Part shown: piece by piece, positions 8,461-17,896 of the stretch
Numbering within the stretch: the stretch's first letter is position 1
Layout of the letters: each line of letters starts with the position of its first letter
Source of the DNA: Brevundimonas pondensis
GTDB taxonomy: Bacteria > Pseudomonadota > Alphaproteobacteria > Caulobacterales > Caulobacteraceae
Length of the DNA stretch: 64,000 bases
NCBI RefSeq assembly: GCF_017487345.1
Contig: NZ_CP062006.1
Span: 3,338,501 to 3,402,500 of the forward strand
Direction of reading: 5' to 3'
Notes under the pieces: generated by a model
The model's database searches: none
Told to the model about the DNA's origin: nothing
The model's input: the letters and a program-made list of their open reading frames with translations, nothing else
Made by a program: the position numbers and the translations under genes

Positions 8461-10364
8461 GCGACAATGGTCTCGACTTCTGCGGCGAGCGAGGTCGCCT
8501 TCTTCACATGGGCCAGCAGCGCGGTCAGGGCGCCGGGGGTCATGCCTTCGATCCGGCCCGCCTGCCCCAGGGTCCGGGGCTGGACCATGATCAGCTTTTC
8601 GCGGACCTCGTTCGACAGTCCGCCGATGGCGGCGTAGTCCAGCCCCTCGGGCAAGGTCAGCCCCTCCTCCCGACGCAGGGCCTCGGCCTCGGCGGCCTGG
8701 CGGTCGAGGTATCCGGCATAGACCGCGTCGATCTCGACCTGCTCGCGCACGGCGGGCGACCAGTCGGCTATCTCGGGCCGAACGGCGACGAACTGATCCA
8801 GGGTCACATGAGGGAAAGACAGCAGGTCGCGGATCGACCGACGCTGACCGTCGGCGTTGACGGTGACGCCGAGCGCTCCCGCCTCCTTGGGCGTGAACTG
8901 GGTTTCACGTGAAACACGGTTCGCCCGGTCCAACTGGTCGGCCTTATCCAGCCATACCTTGGCACGATCGGCGCCGACGATCCCGGCGTCGATGCCCAGG
9001 CCCGTCAGACGCACGTCGGCGTTATCGGCCCGCAGCGTCAGGCGATACTCAGCCCGGCTGGTGAACATCCGATAGGGCTCGGTGACGCCGCGGGTGACCA
9101 GGTCGTCGATCATGACCCCGATATAGGCTTGGTCCCGGCCGAGGATGACCGGGTCCGAACCGGCGGCAGCGCGGGCGGCGTTCAGCCCGGCGATCAGGCC
9201 TTGCGCCCCTGCTTCCTCATAGCCGGTCGTGCCGTTGATCTGACCCGCCAGATAGAGGCCAGGCCGTTTCTTGACCTCCAGCGCCGGGGTCAGTTCGCGC
9301 GGATCGACATAGTCGTATTCGATGGCGTAGCCGAAGCGGAAAACCTCGACAGCCTCCAGACCCGGCATGGTCCGCAGGAAGGCCATCTGCGTCGCGTCCG
9401 ACACCGAGGTCGAAATGCCGTTGGGATAGACAGTCGGATCGTCCAGACCTTCGGGCTCCAGAAAGACCTGATGGCTGGTCTTGTCGGCGAAGCGCACCAC
9501 CTTGTCCTCGATCGAAGGGCAGTAACGCGGCCCGCGGCCCGACAGCTTGCCCCCATAGACGGCGCTTTCGCCCAAGTTCTCGGCGATGATGCGGTGGGTT
9601 TCTTCGGTCGTATGGGTGATGCCGCAGGCGATCTGGGGGACTTCGATCTTGTCGGTCAGGAAGCTGAAGGGCACGGGCTCGTCGTCCGCCGCCTGCATCT
9701 CCAGCTGCTCCCAGGCGATGGTGCGGCCGTCCAGACGCGCGGGCGTGCCCGTCTTCAGACGGCCCATCATCAGGCCCGAGCCATAGAGGTCGGCGGCCAG
9801 ACCCACGGACGGCGCCTCGCCGAAGCGACCGGCGTTGATGCGTTCCTCGCCGCGATGGATGACGCCATTGAGGAAGGTGCCGGTCGTCAGGACCACGGCC
9901 CCTGCGCGCAGCTCGGTCCCCTCGCCCGTGGTCACGCCGGCCACGCGGTGGCCGTTGAGGATCAGGGCCTCGGCCGTGCCGGCCTTCAGGGTCAGGTTCG
10001 GCGTCCGGGCCAGTTCGGCCTGCATGGCCTCACGGTACAGACGACGGTCGATCTGGCTGCGCGGGCCGCGCACCGCGGCGCCCTTGGAACGGTTCAACAG
10101 ACGGAACTGGATGCCCGAGACGTCGGCCAGCCGCCCCATGACGCCGTCCAGGGCGTCGATCTCGCGCACCAGATGGCCCTTGCCCAGACCGCCGATGGCC
10201 GGGTTGCAACTCATCTCGCCGACGGTTTCCAGCTTCTGGGTCAGCAGCAGGGTGCGGGCGCCGGCGCGCGCCGAGGCGGCCGCGGCTTCGCAGCCGGCGT
10301 GTCCGCCGCCGATAACGATGACGTCGAAGGTCGTGGAAGGGGAGGAAGTCATGGCCGAGGACAT
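8457..10364 (-). CDS. mnmG: tRNA uridine-5-carboxymethylaminomethyl modification enzyme MnmG
   Basis: MnmG (GidA) works with MnmE, using FAD, to build the cmnm5 group on U34 of several tRNAs. The 635-residue protein has the FAD dinucleotide-binding motif [12 protein letters not shown] near residue 17, followed by [25 protein letters not shown] GidA blocks. The C-terminal helical domain for MnmE binding is present. Two ATG starts are possible (10364 and 10352); the longer is given, but the shorter one (MTSSPSTTF) is equally plausible. parS site 2 lies inside the gene and parS site 3 upstream of its start. Confidence 0.96.
   Translation of the reverse strand: MSSAMTSSPSTTFDVIVIGGGHAGCEAAAASARAGARTLLLTQKLETVGEMSCNPAIGGLGKGHLVREIDALDGVMGRLADVSGIQFRLLNRSKGAAVRGPRSQIDRRLYREAMQAELARTPNLTLKAGTAEALILNGHRVAGVTTGEGTELRAGAVVLTTGTFLNGVIHRGEERINAGRFGEAPSVGLAADLYGSGLMMGRLKTGTPARLDGRTIAWEQLEMQAADDEPVPFSFLTDKIEVPQIACGITHTTEETHRIIAENLGESAVYGGKLSGRGPRYCPSIEDKVVRFADKTSHQVFLEPEGLDDPTVYPNGISTSVSDATQMAFLRTMPGLEAVEVFRFGYAIEYDYVDPRELTPALEVKKRPGLYLAGQINGTTGYEEAGAQGLIAGLNAARAAAGSDPVILGRDQAYIGVMIDDLVTRGVTEPYRMFTSRAEYRLTLRADNADVRLTGLGIDAGIVGADRAKVWLDKADQLDRANRVSRETQFTPKEAGALGVTVNADGQRRSIRDLLSFPHVTLDQFVAVRPEIADWSPAVREQVEIDAVYAGYLDRQAAEAEALRREEGLTLPEGLDYAAIGGLSNEVREKLIMVQPRTLGQAGRIEGMTPGALTALLAHVKKATSLAAEVETIVA
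8901..8916. promoter_or_regulatory. parS site 2, inside mnmG
   Basis: GGTTTCACGTGAAACA contains the complete 14-bp palindrome GTTTCACGTGAAAC and differs from the 16-bp consensus only at the first base. Confidence 0.85.
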
Positions 10365-10403
10365 AGTCTATCCGGTGTCGGATCGCCACTGGAACGACGC
10401 CGA

Positions 10404-10419
10404 TGTTTCACGTGAAACA
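10404..10419. promoter_or_regulatory. parS site 3, between mnmG and mnmE
   Basis: TGTTTCACGTGAAACA is a perfect match to the parS consensus. It lies in the short gap between the mnmE stop (10434) and the mnmG start. Confidence 0.93.
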
Positions 10420-10433
10420 CCGCGGTTCGACGG

Positions 10434-11756
10434 CTACTTGCCGATACAGAAGGTCGAGAAGACCTCGCCCAGAATGTCCTCGACCCCGATGGCGCCGGTG
10501 ACGCGGGCCAGGGCGTCCGCCGCTCGGCGCAGGTCATCGCCGGCCATTTCGGGCGCGAGGTCGAGGGCGCGACGGCCCGCCTCGACCGCGGCCAGGGCCT
10601 CGACCAGACGACGGCGATGGCGTTCGCGCGTCACCGCCGGGAAGTCGGCGCCGGACAGGTCGCGGGCCAGACGGGCGGCGATCCAGTGATGCAGCTCCGC
10701 CAGCCCCTGCCCCGTCGCCGTGCTGACGGTCAGGGCCTCGAGGTCGGACATGGCGTCGACGGCGCCCAGATCAGCCTTGTTCAGGACCTGAAGATCGGAC
10801 GGATGCATGAAGGCCGAAGCCGGATCTTCGGCGCCCTCTGTTGACGGCGAACGCACCCAGAGGCGCAGGTCTGCGCCCTCGGCGCGCAGACGGGCGCGAC
10901 GGATGCCCTCCGCCTCCACCACGTCGTCGCTGTCGCGCAGGCCTGCCGTGTCCGACAGGGTGACGGCGTAGCCGCCGATCATGATGTCGGCGTCGAGCAC
11001 ATCCCTCGTCGTGCCGGCGATAGGGGTGACGATGGCCGCCTCACGCGCGACAAGGGCGTTGAACAGCGACGACTTGCCGGCGTTGGTCTCGCCGATCAGG
11101 ACGATGCGATAACCCTCGCGCACCCGACGTCCACGATCGGAATCGGCCAGAGCCGCATGCAGATCAGTCGCCAGAGCGTCCAGCACCGGCCCGGCGGTGC
11201 GGGCCAGATTGTCGGGGACTTCCTCGTCGGGGAAGTCGATCTCGGCCTCGACCAGAGACAGAGCCTTCAGCAGATCGCGGCGGAAACCGGCGTAGGCGGC
11301 CGACAGGGCGCCGTCCAGCTGGCCCAGGGCCTGAGCCTTCTGGGCCTCGGTCTCGGCGTCGATCAGGTCGGCCACGGCCTCGGCCTGGGCCAAGTCCATG
11401 CGGCCGTTCTGGAAGGCGCGACGGGTGAACTCGCCGGGTTCGGCGGGGCGCACATCAAGGGCGATCAGGGCGCGGCTGGCGGCCTCGATCACGGCGCGGC
11501 CGCCGTGCAGATGCAGTTCGGCCGAGTCTTCGCCGGTGTAGGAATGGGGTCCGGGGAAGCGCAGGACCAGGGCCTGATCCACCGTCTCGCCGTCGTGGCG
11601 CAGGGTCCGCAGCGAGGCCAGACGCGGCGTCAGCCCCCCTGCCCCCAGAGCGCTCAGGGCCGCGTCCACGCCCGCCCCGGACAGGCGCAGGATGGCGATG
11701 GCGCCTCGCCCCGGCGGCGTGGCCAGGGCGAAGATGGTGTCGGCGTTTGAACTCAA
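10434..11756 (-). CDS. mnmE: tRNA modification GTPase MnmE
   Basis: MnmE (TrmE) is the GTPase partner of MnmG in cmnm5U34 tRNA modification. The 440-residue protein has the N-terminal formyl-THF-binding domain (start ADTIFALATPPGRGAIAILR), the G1 motif GETNAGKSS, G2/G3 with TTRDV and DTAGLRD, and the G4-like NKAD. It ends in FCIGK, the C-terminal Cys motif expected of the family. The start is TTG, four bases after the DUF6489 gene; no better start is visible, so translation probably depends on coupling to that gene. Confidence 0.96.
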   Translation of the reverse strand: MSSNADTIFALATPPGRGAIAILRLSGAGVDAALSALGAGGLTPRLASLRTLRHDGETVDQALVLRFPGPHSYTGEDSAELHLHGGRAVIEAASRALIALDVRPAEPGEFTRRAFQNGRMDLAQAEAVADLIDAETEAQKAQALGQLDGALSAAYAGFRRDLLKALSLVEAEIDFPDEEVPDNLARTAGPVLDALATDLHAALADSDRGRRVREGYRIVLIGETNAGKSSLFNALVAREAAIVTPIAGTTRDVLDADIMIGGYAVTLSDTAGLRDSDDVVEAEGIRRARLRAEGADLRLWVRSPSTEGAEDPASAFMHPSDLQVLNKADLGAVDAMSDLEALTVSTATGQGLAELHHWIAARLARDLSGADFPAVTRERHRRRLVEALAAVEAGRRALDLAPEMAGDDLRRAADALARVTGAIGVEDILGEVFSTFCIGK

Positions 11757-11760
11757 GTCT

Positions 11761-12000
11761 TCAGCCCTTGGGCGCGCCCGTGACGGCGGCTTCCATCAGA
11801 CGACGGAACTGGTCCTGGGCCTGAACCCCAAAGCTGGTCCAGGTCTTCATCAGCTCGTCGGGCTGCATGGCCGCCATGTTGGCGTCCATCCGCTTCTGCA
11901 TCTCGGCCACCAGATGATCGTTCAGCGGCGTCACATCCGGCAGGCCGAGGAAGGCCCGCGCCTCGGCCGGGGTGCAGTCGATCTCGATGTTCAGCTTCAT
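11761..12000 (-). CDS. DUF6489 family protein
   Basis: The 79-residue protein starts MKLNIEIDCTPAEARAFLGLPDV, a motif characteristic, from memory, of the small alphaproteobacterial DUF6489 family. The rest is helical and amphipathic (VAEMQKRMDANMAAM, DELMKTW), with no signal peptide or membrane segment. Function is unknown. It sits between rho and mnmE, with its stop four bases before the mnmE start, so it likely forms an operon with mnmE. The helix content and Met-rich faces resemble small phasin-like or assembly proteins; that is speculation. Confidence 0.65.
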   Translation of the reverse strand: MKLNIEIDCTPAEARAFLGLPDVTPLNDHLVAEMQKRMDANMAAMQPDELMKTWTSFGVQAQDQFRRLMEAAVTGAPKG

Positions 12001-12012
12001 AACGCCCTCACT

Positions 12013-12028
12013 TGTTTCACGTGAAACA
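12013..12028. promoter_or_regulatory. parS site 4, between rho and DUF6489
   Basis: TGTTTCACGTGAAACA matches parS perfectly. It lies in the 82-bp gap upstream of the DUF6489-mnmE genes, 8 bp from a bulged-hairpin element and about 4.7 kb from the predicted origin, the closest site on this side. Confidence 0.93.
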
Positions 12029-12036
12029 TGACGGCG

Positions 12037-12076
12037 CCCCTCAAGCAGCCTCGCGCCGCGCGCGAGGCGCTAGGGG
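12037..12076 (-). repeat. Long-form (40-nt) bulged-hairpin element after rho
   Basis: On the minus strand: outer stem CCCCT/AGGGG, bulge AGC, inner perfect 9-bp stem GCCTCGCGC with loop GCG, bulge TGCTTG. It lies 6 bp after the rho stop codon and is in the sense orientation of rho. The outer stem differs fully from other copies, yet both sides changed together. Confidence 0.8.
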
Positions 12077-12082
12077 CCCCAA

Positions 12083-13570
<1,488 letters not shown>

Positions 13571-13800
13571 GGCGTGCTCGCTCACGCGCTCGGACGCGAA
13601 GAGGCGTCGAGGGCGGTTTCGTCTGTCGATGTCGCGGCCTTGCGGCCAGAGGGAGGGCGACGGGCTCCCGCAGGATCGATCCGGCAGGCGTCGCAAGAAG
13701 AGAGGGACCGCCCTGCCGATCACAATGGGATCACGCCGAATGGTTCGCTTTCAGCGGAACCACGAATGACCGGGCGCCGTCAAGCAAGGCCATTCTTTTT
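13571..13800 (-). other. rho leader / hemJ-rho intergenic region
   Basis: With the repeat at 13801-13920, this forms a 350-bp gap between hemJ and rho. No ORF, promoter or riboswitch was recognised with confidence. Rho commonly represses its own mRNA in the 5' leader; the length and position fit, but that is inference. A palindrome CGGATCGATCCTG-like (13671-13683) is visible. Confidence 0.35.
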
Positions 13801-13920
13801 GGCCGCGGTCAAAAGACTCCGCCTTGACTGCTTCGCGCCGCCCTATGGGTTTCGACCCGACGCGGCCTGGCGCTTCGCGCGCTCAAGCAGCAAGCGGCCG
13901 CGTCGCGAGCGATAGCGCCC
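13801..13920 (-). repeat. Extended bulged-hairpin repeat after hemJ (core 13879-13918)
   Basis: The 40-nt core on the minus strand has outer stem GCGCT/AGCGC, bulge ATC and bulge TGCTTG; its inner stem is partly degenerate (GCGAC against GCCGC). The core ends two bases from the hemJ stop. Downstream (13801-13878) it continues into an extension that recurs next to the copy at 35555: GCGAAGCGCCAGGCCGCGTC, then GGGTCGAAA, then AAGGCGGAG..TTTTGAC.GCGGCC. This copy has about 24 extra bases between the GGGTCGAAA and AAGGCGGAG blocks. Confidence 0.75.
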
Positions 13921-14388
13921 CTAGAATGTCCACTCCAGCGTCACGGAGAGCACCATGACGATCGCCAGCAGGAAGGGGATCTCGTTGGTCATGCGCCAGA
14001 AGCGGCCCGAGTATTTCGACGTGCCGGCGGCGATCTTCTTCCTCTGACCGGCCAGGAAGCCGTGCCAGGCGGCCAGCAGGAAGACGCCGGTCAGCTTGGT
14101 CACCATCCAGGGTTGGTGGGCGAAGCTCCAGTCGGCACCCTCGCCGCTGCGCAGCCACAACAGCCAGCCGCCGAAGATAAAGGCCAGGATCATGGCCGGA
14201 TTGATGATGATGCGCAGCAGACGCGTCTGCCACAGACGCAGCAAGGCCTGCATTTCGCTCCGCAAAGGCTCGGGCTTGGCGTTCTGCTCGGCGTCATAGG
14301 CGAACAGGCGCGGCAGGAAGAGCATGCCGGCCATCCAGGCGATCACCGCCAGGATATGAAGCCCACGGGCCAGATTATAGTAGTCCAT
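13921..14388 (-). CDS. hemJ: Protoporphyrinogen IX oxidase HemJ
   Basis: HemJ is the membrane-embedded oxidase that converts protoporphyrinogen IX to protoporphyrin IX in many bacteria lacking HemG/HemY. The 155-residue protein is typical in size. It has four hydrophobic segments, a conserved His near the start (LHILAVIAWMAGMLFLPRLF, about 11-30) and the segment PWMVTKLTGVFLL, a K in a conserved position, then a final helix. It follows hemH by 18 bp, giving hemE-hemH-hemJ, three late steps of haem synthesis in order. Confidence 0.92.
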   Translation of the reverse strand: MDYYNLARGLHILAVIAWMAGMLFLPRLFAYDAEQNAKPEPLRSEMQALLRLWQTRLLRIIINPAMILAFIFGGWLLWLRSGEGADWSFAHQPWMVTKLTGVFLLAAWHGFLAGQRKKIAAGTSKYSGRFWRMTNEIPFLLAIVMVLSVTLEWTF

Positions 14389-14406
14389 GAGGTCCCCCTC
14401 GACCGG

Positions 14407-15471
14407 TCAGGCCGCCTTTGAACAACCGCCGGGACAGGCTTTCAAGTGGGCGCATGGTCCACCCTTGGACGCGCCCTGCGGCGCCACGCCGGACGTCTCC
14501 AGCGCCGCCTCGACGGCTTTCGCCAGTCCAGCGATGAAGGCCGGCTCCACGCCCACGGCGGGCGCCCGCAGATAGGGGGCGCAACCGACCTGTTCAGCCA
14601 GTTCGGCGTATTCGTGATCCAGCTCGACCAGGGTCTCGATATGCTCGGAGACGAAGGCGATGGGCACGACCACGGCGCCGACGCCGTCTCGGCCCGCCTG
14701 TTCCACAGCCTCAGGCGTCGACGGCCCCAGCCATTTCAGCGGCCCGACCCGGCTCTGATAGCAGATGGCCCAGTCGGTCAGGCCCATGCGGGCGATGACG
14801 GCGGCGACCGTGGCCTCGACCTGGGCCTGATAGGGGTCCCCGGCGGCGACCAGCTTTTCCGGGATGCCGTGGGCCGAGAACAGCACGCGCACCGGCCGGC
14901 CTTCGGCCTGGTCCATGGTCTCGCGGATCAGGCGGACCTGAGCCTCGATCAGGCCTTCTGCGTCGGGATAGCAGCAGACGGCGTGGACCTCGCCCGGCCC
15001 CTTGTAGGCCTCGCGCCAGGCCTTGAGCGAGGAGGCCGTCGTGGTGGTCGAGAACTGCGGATAGAGGGGCAGAAGCACCACATGGTCGGGCTGGAACTCA
15101 GCCACCGCCCGCGCCGTGTCCTCGGTCAGGGGATGCCAGTAGCGCATGGCGATGAAGACCTCGGTCTCGTCCCCCGGCGCCGCCTCGGCCAGGGCTTCGG
15201 ACAGAGCCGCCGCCTGCTTCAGCGTCTCGGGCAGCAGGGGCGAACCTCCGCCCATCCGCGCATAATTGGCCTGGGCCGACTTCTCACGCCGCGACGAGAT
15301 CAACCGGGCCAGAGGCGTGCGGACGATGCCCGGCAGACCGATGATGGCCGGGTCGTTGAACAGGTTGAACAGGAAGGGTTTGACCGCGTCCGGCCCATCC
15401 GGCCCGCCGAGATTGGTCAGCACCACGGCCACGCGCCGATTGGGACGACGGGTCTCGGCGGTCATGGTCAT
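14407..15471 (-). CDS. hemH: Ferrochelatase with C-terminal Cys cluster motif
   Basis: HemH inserts ferrous iron into protoporphyrin IX. The 354-residue protein starts MTMTAETRRPNRRVAVVL; VVLTNLGGPDGPDAVKPFL is the family N-terminus, and VLFSAHGIP holds the catalytic His. The C-terminus has three cysteines, C-x5-C-x3-C, in the last 15 residues (about 340, 346, 350), which suggests a [2Fe-2S] cluster as known for Caulobacter ferrochelatase; a fourth ligand could be one of an adjacent Cys pair (VHAVCCYP). The ATG overlaps the hemE stop by four bases (ATGA), implying coupling. Confidence 0.95.
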   Translation of the reverse strand: MTMTAETRRPNRRVAVVLTNLGGPDGPDAVKPFLFNLFNDPAIIGLPGIVRTPLARLISSRREKSAQANYARMGGGSPLLPETLKQAAALSEALAEAAPGDETEVFIAMRYWHPLTEDTARAVAEFQPDHVVLLPLYPQFSTTTTASSLKAWREAYKGPGEVHAVCCYPDAEGLIEAQVRLIRETMDQAEGRPVRVLFSAHGIPEKLVAAGDPYQAQVEATVAAVIARMGLTDWAICYQSRVGPLKWLGPSTPEAVEQAGRDGVGAVVVPIAFVSEHIETLVELDHEYAELAEQVGCAPYLRAPAVGVEPAFIAGLAKAVEAALETSGVAPQGASKGGPCAHLKACPGGCSKAA

Positions 15472-16502
15472 TGAGCGCCGATCCGGCGAAGGACCTGCTC
15501 GACGTGCGCGATCGGCACATCCGGGAGGATGCCGTGACCCAGGTTGAAGATCCACGGCCGCTGGCCCCAGGCCTCCATCAGTTGATCAACGCGACAATCC
15601 AGAGCCGGGCCGCCTGCGCGCAGCAACAGAGGATCGAGCGCGCCCTGGATCGGCTTTATGGCCTGAACCCGTTGACCGACTTTCAGAGGACAGGCGGTGT
15701 CCAGCGCCACGGCCTGGACGTCGCACTCCGCCGCATAACGCTCTGCAAGCGCCGCAGAGCCCCTTGGGAAGCCAATGAGGGGTACGGTGACGCCCAGGGC
15801 CCGGGCGCGGGCCACAAGCGCTTGGTGAGGCTTCAGGACCAGGGTTTCGAACAGATCGTCGGGCAGGCCCTCAGCCCAGCTCTCGAAGATCTTGAGCACC
15901 TGGGCGCCGGCGTCCTGCTGCATCTTCAGATAATGGGCGGTGGCCTCGACCAGGACCTCCAGAAGGGCCGCGACCTTTTCCGGTTCGGCATAGGCGTAGG
16001 TACGAGCGGCGGCGCGTTCGCCCTTCATGATGGTGCGGGCTTCGCCGTCCAGCATATAGGTGGCCACCGTCCAGGGCGCGCCAGCGAACCCGATCAGAGC
16101 CTTGGATGGGTCCAGTTCAGCGCGCACCAGGCTGAGGGTCTGGCCCACCGACTTCAGGGCCTCCCCCGCCCCGGAGGCCAGCTCCCGCATCGACTCCACC
16201 GACGGCAGGGCGCCAAGGCGCGGGCCTTCGCCGGCTTCGAACCAGACCTTTTGTCCCAAGGCGCCCGGGATCAGCAGGATGTCGGCGAAGACGATGGCGG
16301 CGTCGAAGCCGAACCGGCGCATCGGCTGAAGCGTGGCCTCGGCCGCCATCTCCGGGTTCATGCAGAAGGCGATGAAGTCCGGCGCCTTGGCCCGCAGCTC
16401 GCGGTACTCCGGCAGGTAGCGCCCCGCCTGACGCATGAACCACACGGGCGGACGGGTCGTAGTCTGGCCTTGGAGAGCCTGGATCAGGAGAGGAGTGCTC
16501 AT
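15468..16502 (-). CDS. hemE: Uroporphyrinogen decarboxylase
   Basis: HemE decarboxylates the four acetate side chains of uroporphyrinogen III to give coproporphyrinogen III. The 344-residue protein starts MSTPLLIQALQG, then PPVWFMRQAGRYLPEYRE, the family signature, and GFAGAPWTVATYML in the middle; IFNLGHGILP near the end is the second signature. A longer upstream start (16538) adds 12 unconserved residues and was not used. In Caulobacter hemE borders the replication origin, and its promoter region overlaps origin function; the same arrangement is seen here. Confidence 0.97.
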   Translation of the reverse strand: MSTPLLIQALQGQTTTRPPVWFMRQAGRYLPEYRELRAKAPDFIAFCMNPEMAAEATLQPMRRFGFDAAIVFADILLIPGALGQKVWFEAGEGPRLGALPSVESMRELASGAGEALKSVGQTLSLVRAELDPSKALIGFAGAPWTVATYMLDGEARTIMKGERAAARTYAYAEPEKVAALLEVLVEATAHYLKMQQDAGAQVLKIFESWAEGLPDDLFETLVLKPHQALVARARALGVTVPLIGFPRGSAALAERYAAECDVQAVALDTACPLKVGQRVQAIKPIQGALDPLLLRAGGPALDCRVDQLMEAWGQRPWIFNLGHGILPDVPIAHVEQVLRRIGAQ

Positions 16503-16535
16503 GCCTTGGGCTTTAGGATGCACACCCCCAAGCCT

Positions 16536-16572
16536 CAATCCCTATTCAGATTTAAGAATTGAAAGAAATTGG
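16536..16572. other. AT-rich patch, candidate DNA-unwinding element
   Basis: These 37 bp contain only 11 G/C bases, against a surrounding composition of roughly two thirds G+C. They lie next to the hemE start. Such a patch is what an origin needs for strand opening. It may also serve the hemE promoter. Confidence 0.55.
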
Positions 16573-16735
16573 AGGTTGGAAGCAGGGGGCTGGAACGCGG
16601 GGATAGAATCCGGTCGTACCGTCCATCGACAGACTTCTCCCCGATTTCTGGCGAATGAATCGGGTGACCCTGGTCATGGTATGTTGATTGCGGGGATAAC
16701 CCGCTTTGAGTCCGCTGTGACGGGAGTCCGATCTG

Positions 16736-16948
16736 GGCGCCGTTGTGGGAAAGGCGCCGGGCGCCAATTCTGGACAAGGCGCCTTATCCCCTGGTGAGGA
16801 TAGAAATTCGGCGCCTGTATGAATGACTCCAGGCGCCGTTCGGCCATCGGCGCCCGTGATCCCCGCTCGCGACCGGCGTCGGAGCTTGCTAGAGGATTCG
16901 GCGCCCAATCGGCGCCCTGGCGGCGCCCAGGCGATGTCGAACGGCGCC
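16736..16948. repeat. Array of eleven GGCGCC palindromes in the origin
   Basis: GGCGCC starts at 16736, 16753, 16760, 16778, 16810, 16832, 16849, 16900, 16911, 16922 and 16943. Several have the longer form TCGGCGCC or GGCGCCCA. The last four are spaced 11, 11 and 21 bp, close to one or two helical turns. Eleven in 213 non-coding bases is far above chance. GGCGCC is common in coding regions here because of Gly-Ala codons, but this stretch is not coding. Confidence 0.8.
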
Positions 16949-16953
16949 CAGGC

Positions 16954-16962
16954 TTTTGCACA
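16954..16962 (+). promoter_or_regulatory. DnaA box
   Basis: TTTTGCACA fits the DnaA-box consensus TTWTNCACA at all positions. It lies just right of the GGCGCC array. Weaker TTATCCCC-type sequences occur at about 16692-16699 (reverse) and 16784-16791. Confidence 0.6.
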
Positions 16963-17023
16963 GGTCTTCGGGGACAGAGTCAGAGCCTATCCGGGCGAGA
17001 AGGATGAGGAGACGATCAGAGCC

Positions 17024-17896
17024 ATGAGCCCCGCCCGCCCGTCGTCGCGTCTCGCCACCTATTTCCATGTCCATCTGGTCTCGGATTCGACCGGTGAGAC
17101 CCTGAACGCCATGGCCAAGGCCGTGATCGCCCGTTTCGACGGCGTCATTCCCATCGAGCACATCTATGCCCTGGTTCGCTCGCCCCGGCAGATGGAGCGG
17201 GTTCTGGAAGAGGTGGCCGGGGCGCCGGGCGTGGTCCTGCACACCCTGGTCGACCGCGAACTGCGCGAACAGCTGGAGGAGGGCTGTCGCCGGCTGCAGA
17301 CGCCGCAGATCGGCGCGCTGGACCCGCTGGTCGGGGCCTTGTCGGGCTATCTGGGGACCAATATCTCGACCCGCGTGGGGGCCCAGCACGCCCTGGACCA
17401 CGGCTATTTCAACCGCATCGGCGCCCTGGACTTCGCCATCGCCCACGACGACGGCCAGGGCACGCTGGAGCAGCTGGAGCATGCCGATGTGGTCCTGTGC
17501 GGCGTTAGTCGGACCTCTAAGACCCCGACCTGCATCTATCTGGCCAACCGCGGCATCCGCGCCGCCAATGTCCCCCTGGTGCCGGGTCAGGAAGACGGAG
17601 AGCGGCTGACCCGGCTCAAGAACCCCCTGGTCGTGGGTCTGACCGTCTCGCCGGACCGTCTGGTGCAGATCCGCCGTAATCGGCTGGAGGGGCTGAACGC
17701 CGCGCGGGCCTCTGACTATGTCGATCATGACGCGGTGCGCGATGAGACGGTCAAGGCGCGGCGCGCCTTCGAACGGCGCGGCTGGCCGACCATCGACGTG
17801 ACCCGTCGCTCGGTCGAGGAGACCGCGGCCGCCATCATCAACCTGCTGAGCGAGCGGCGCAGCCGTCGCCAGGACACCCCCGGAGCTTCTGCGTGA
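17024..17896 (+). CDS. ppsR: Pyruvate, water dikinase / PPDK regulatory protein (DUF299)
   Basis: Members of this family are bifunctional ADP-dependent kinase/Pi-dependent phosphorylases that switch PEP synthase or pyruvate-phosphate dikinase off and on. The 290-residue protein has FHVHLVSDSTGETL at the start and the P-loop-like GVSRTSKTPTCIYLAN in the middle. The ATG at 17024 matches the family N-terminus; the frame is open upstream into the origin, but that extension is not conserved. Whether the target is PEP synthase or PPDK cannot be decided here. It is the homolog of the Caulobacter gene on the right side of Cori and starts the run ppsR-maf-aroE-coaE. Confidence 0.93.
   Translation: MSPARPSSRLATYFHVHLVSDSTGETLNAMAKAVIARFDGVIPIEHIYALVRSPRQMERVLEEVAGAPGVVLHTLVDRELREQLEEGCRRLQTPQIGALDPLVGALSGYLGTNISTRVGAQHALDHGYFNRIGALDFAIAHDDGQGTLEQLEHADVVLCGVSRTSKTPTCIYLANRGIRAANVPLVPGQEDGERLTRLKNPLVVGLTVSPDRLVQIRRNRLEGLNAARASDYVDHDAVRDETVKARRAFERRGWPTIDVTRRSVEETAAAIINLLSERRSRRQDTPGASA

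Larger units (their letters stand above)
16606..16981. promoter_or_regulatory. Cluster of seven GANTC (CcrM methylation) sites in the origin
   Basis: GANTC occurs at 16606, 16657, 16708, 16724, 16825, 16895 and 16977. At this base composition about one per 340 bp would be expected, so the cluster is several-fold enriched. CcrM methylates GANTC in Caulobacterales and links origin state to the cell cycle. Confidence 0.7.
16503..17023. other. Predicted chromosomal origin of replication (Cori-like)
   Basis: The 521-bp gap between leftward hemE and rightward ppsR is the exact position of Cori in Caulobacter crescentus (between hemE and the gene once called RP001). Support in the sequence: an AT-rich patch (16536-16572) in a GC-rich genome, seven GANTC sites in under 400 bp, a DnaA box TTTTGCACA, an unusual GGCGCC array, genes reading away on both sides, and parS sites on both flanks. 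No TTAA-N7-TTAA CtrA box was found. Short overlapping ORFs in this gap have no homology signal and are not called. Confidence 0.85.

Noticed and set aside
16503..17023. CtrA boxes TTAA-N7-TTAA in the origin
   Set aside because: Only a single TTAA (16552) is present and the second half is missing.
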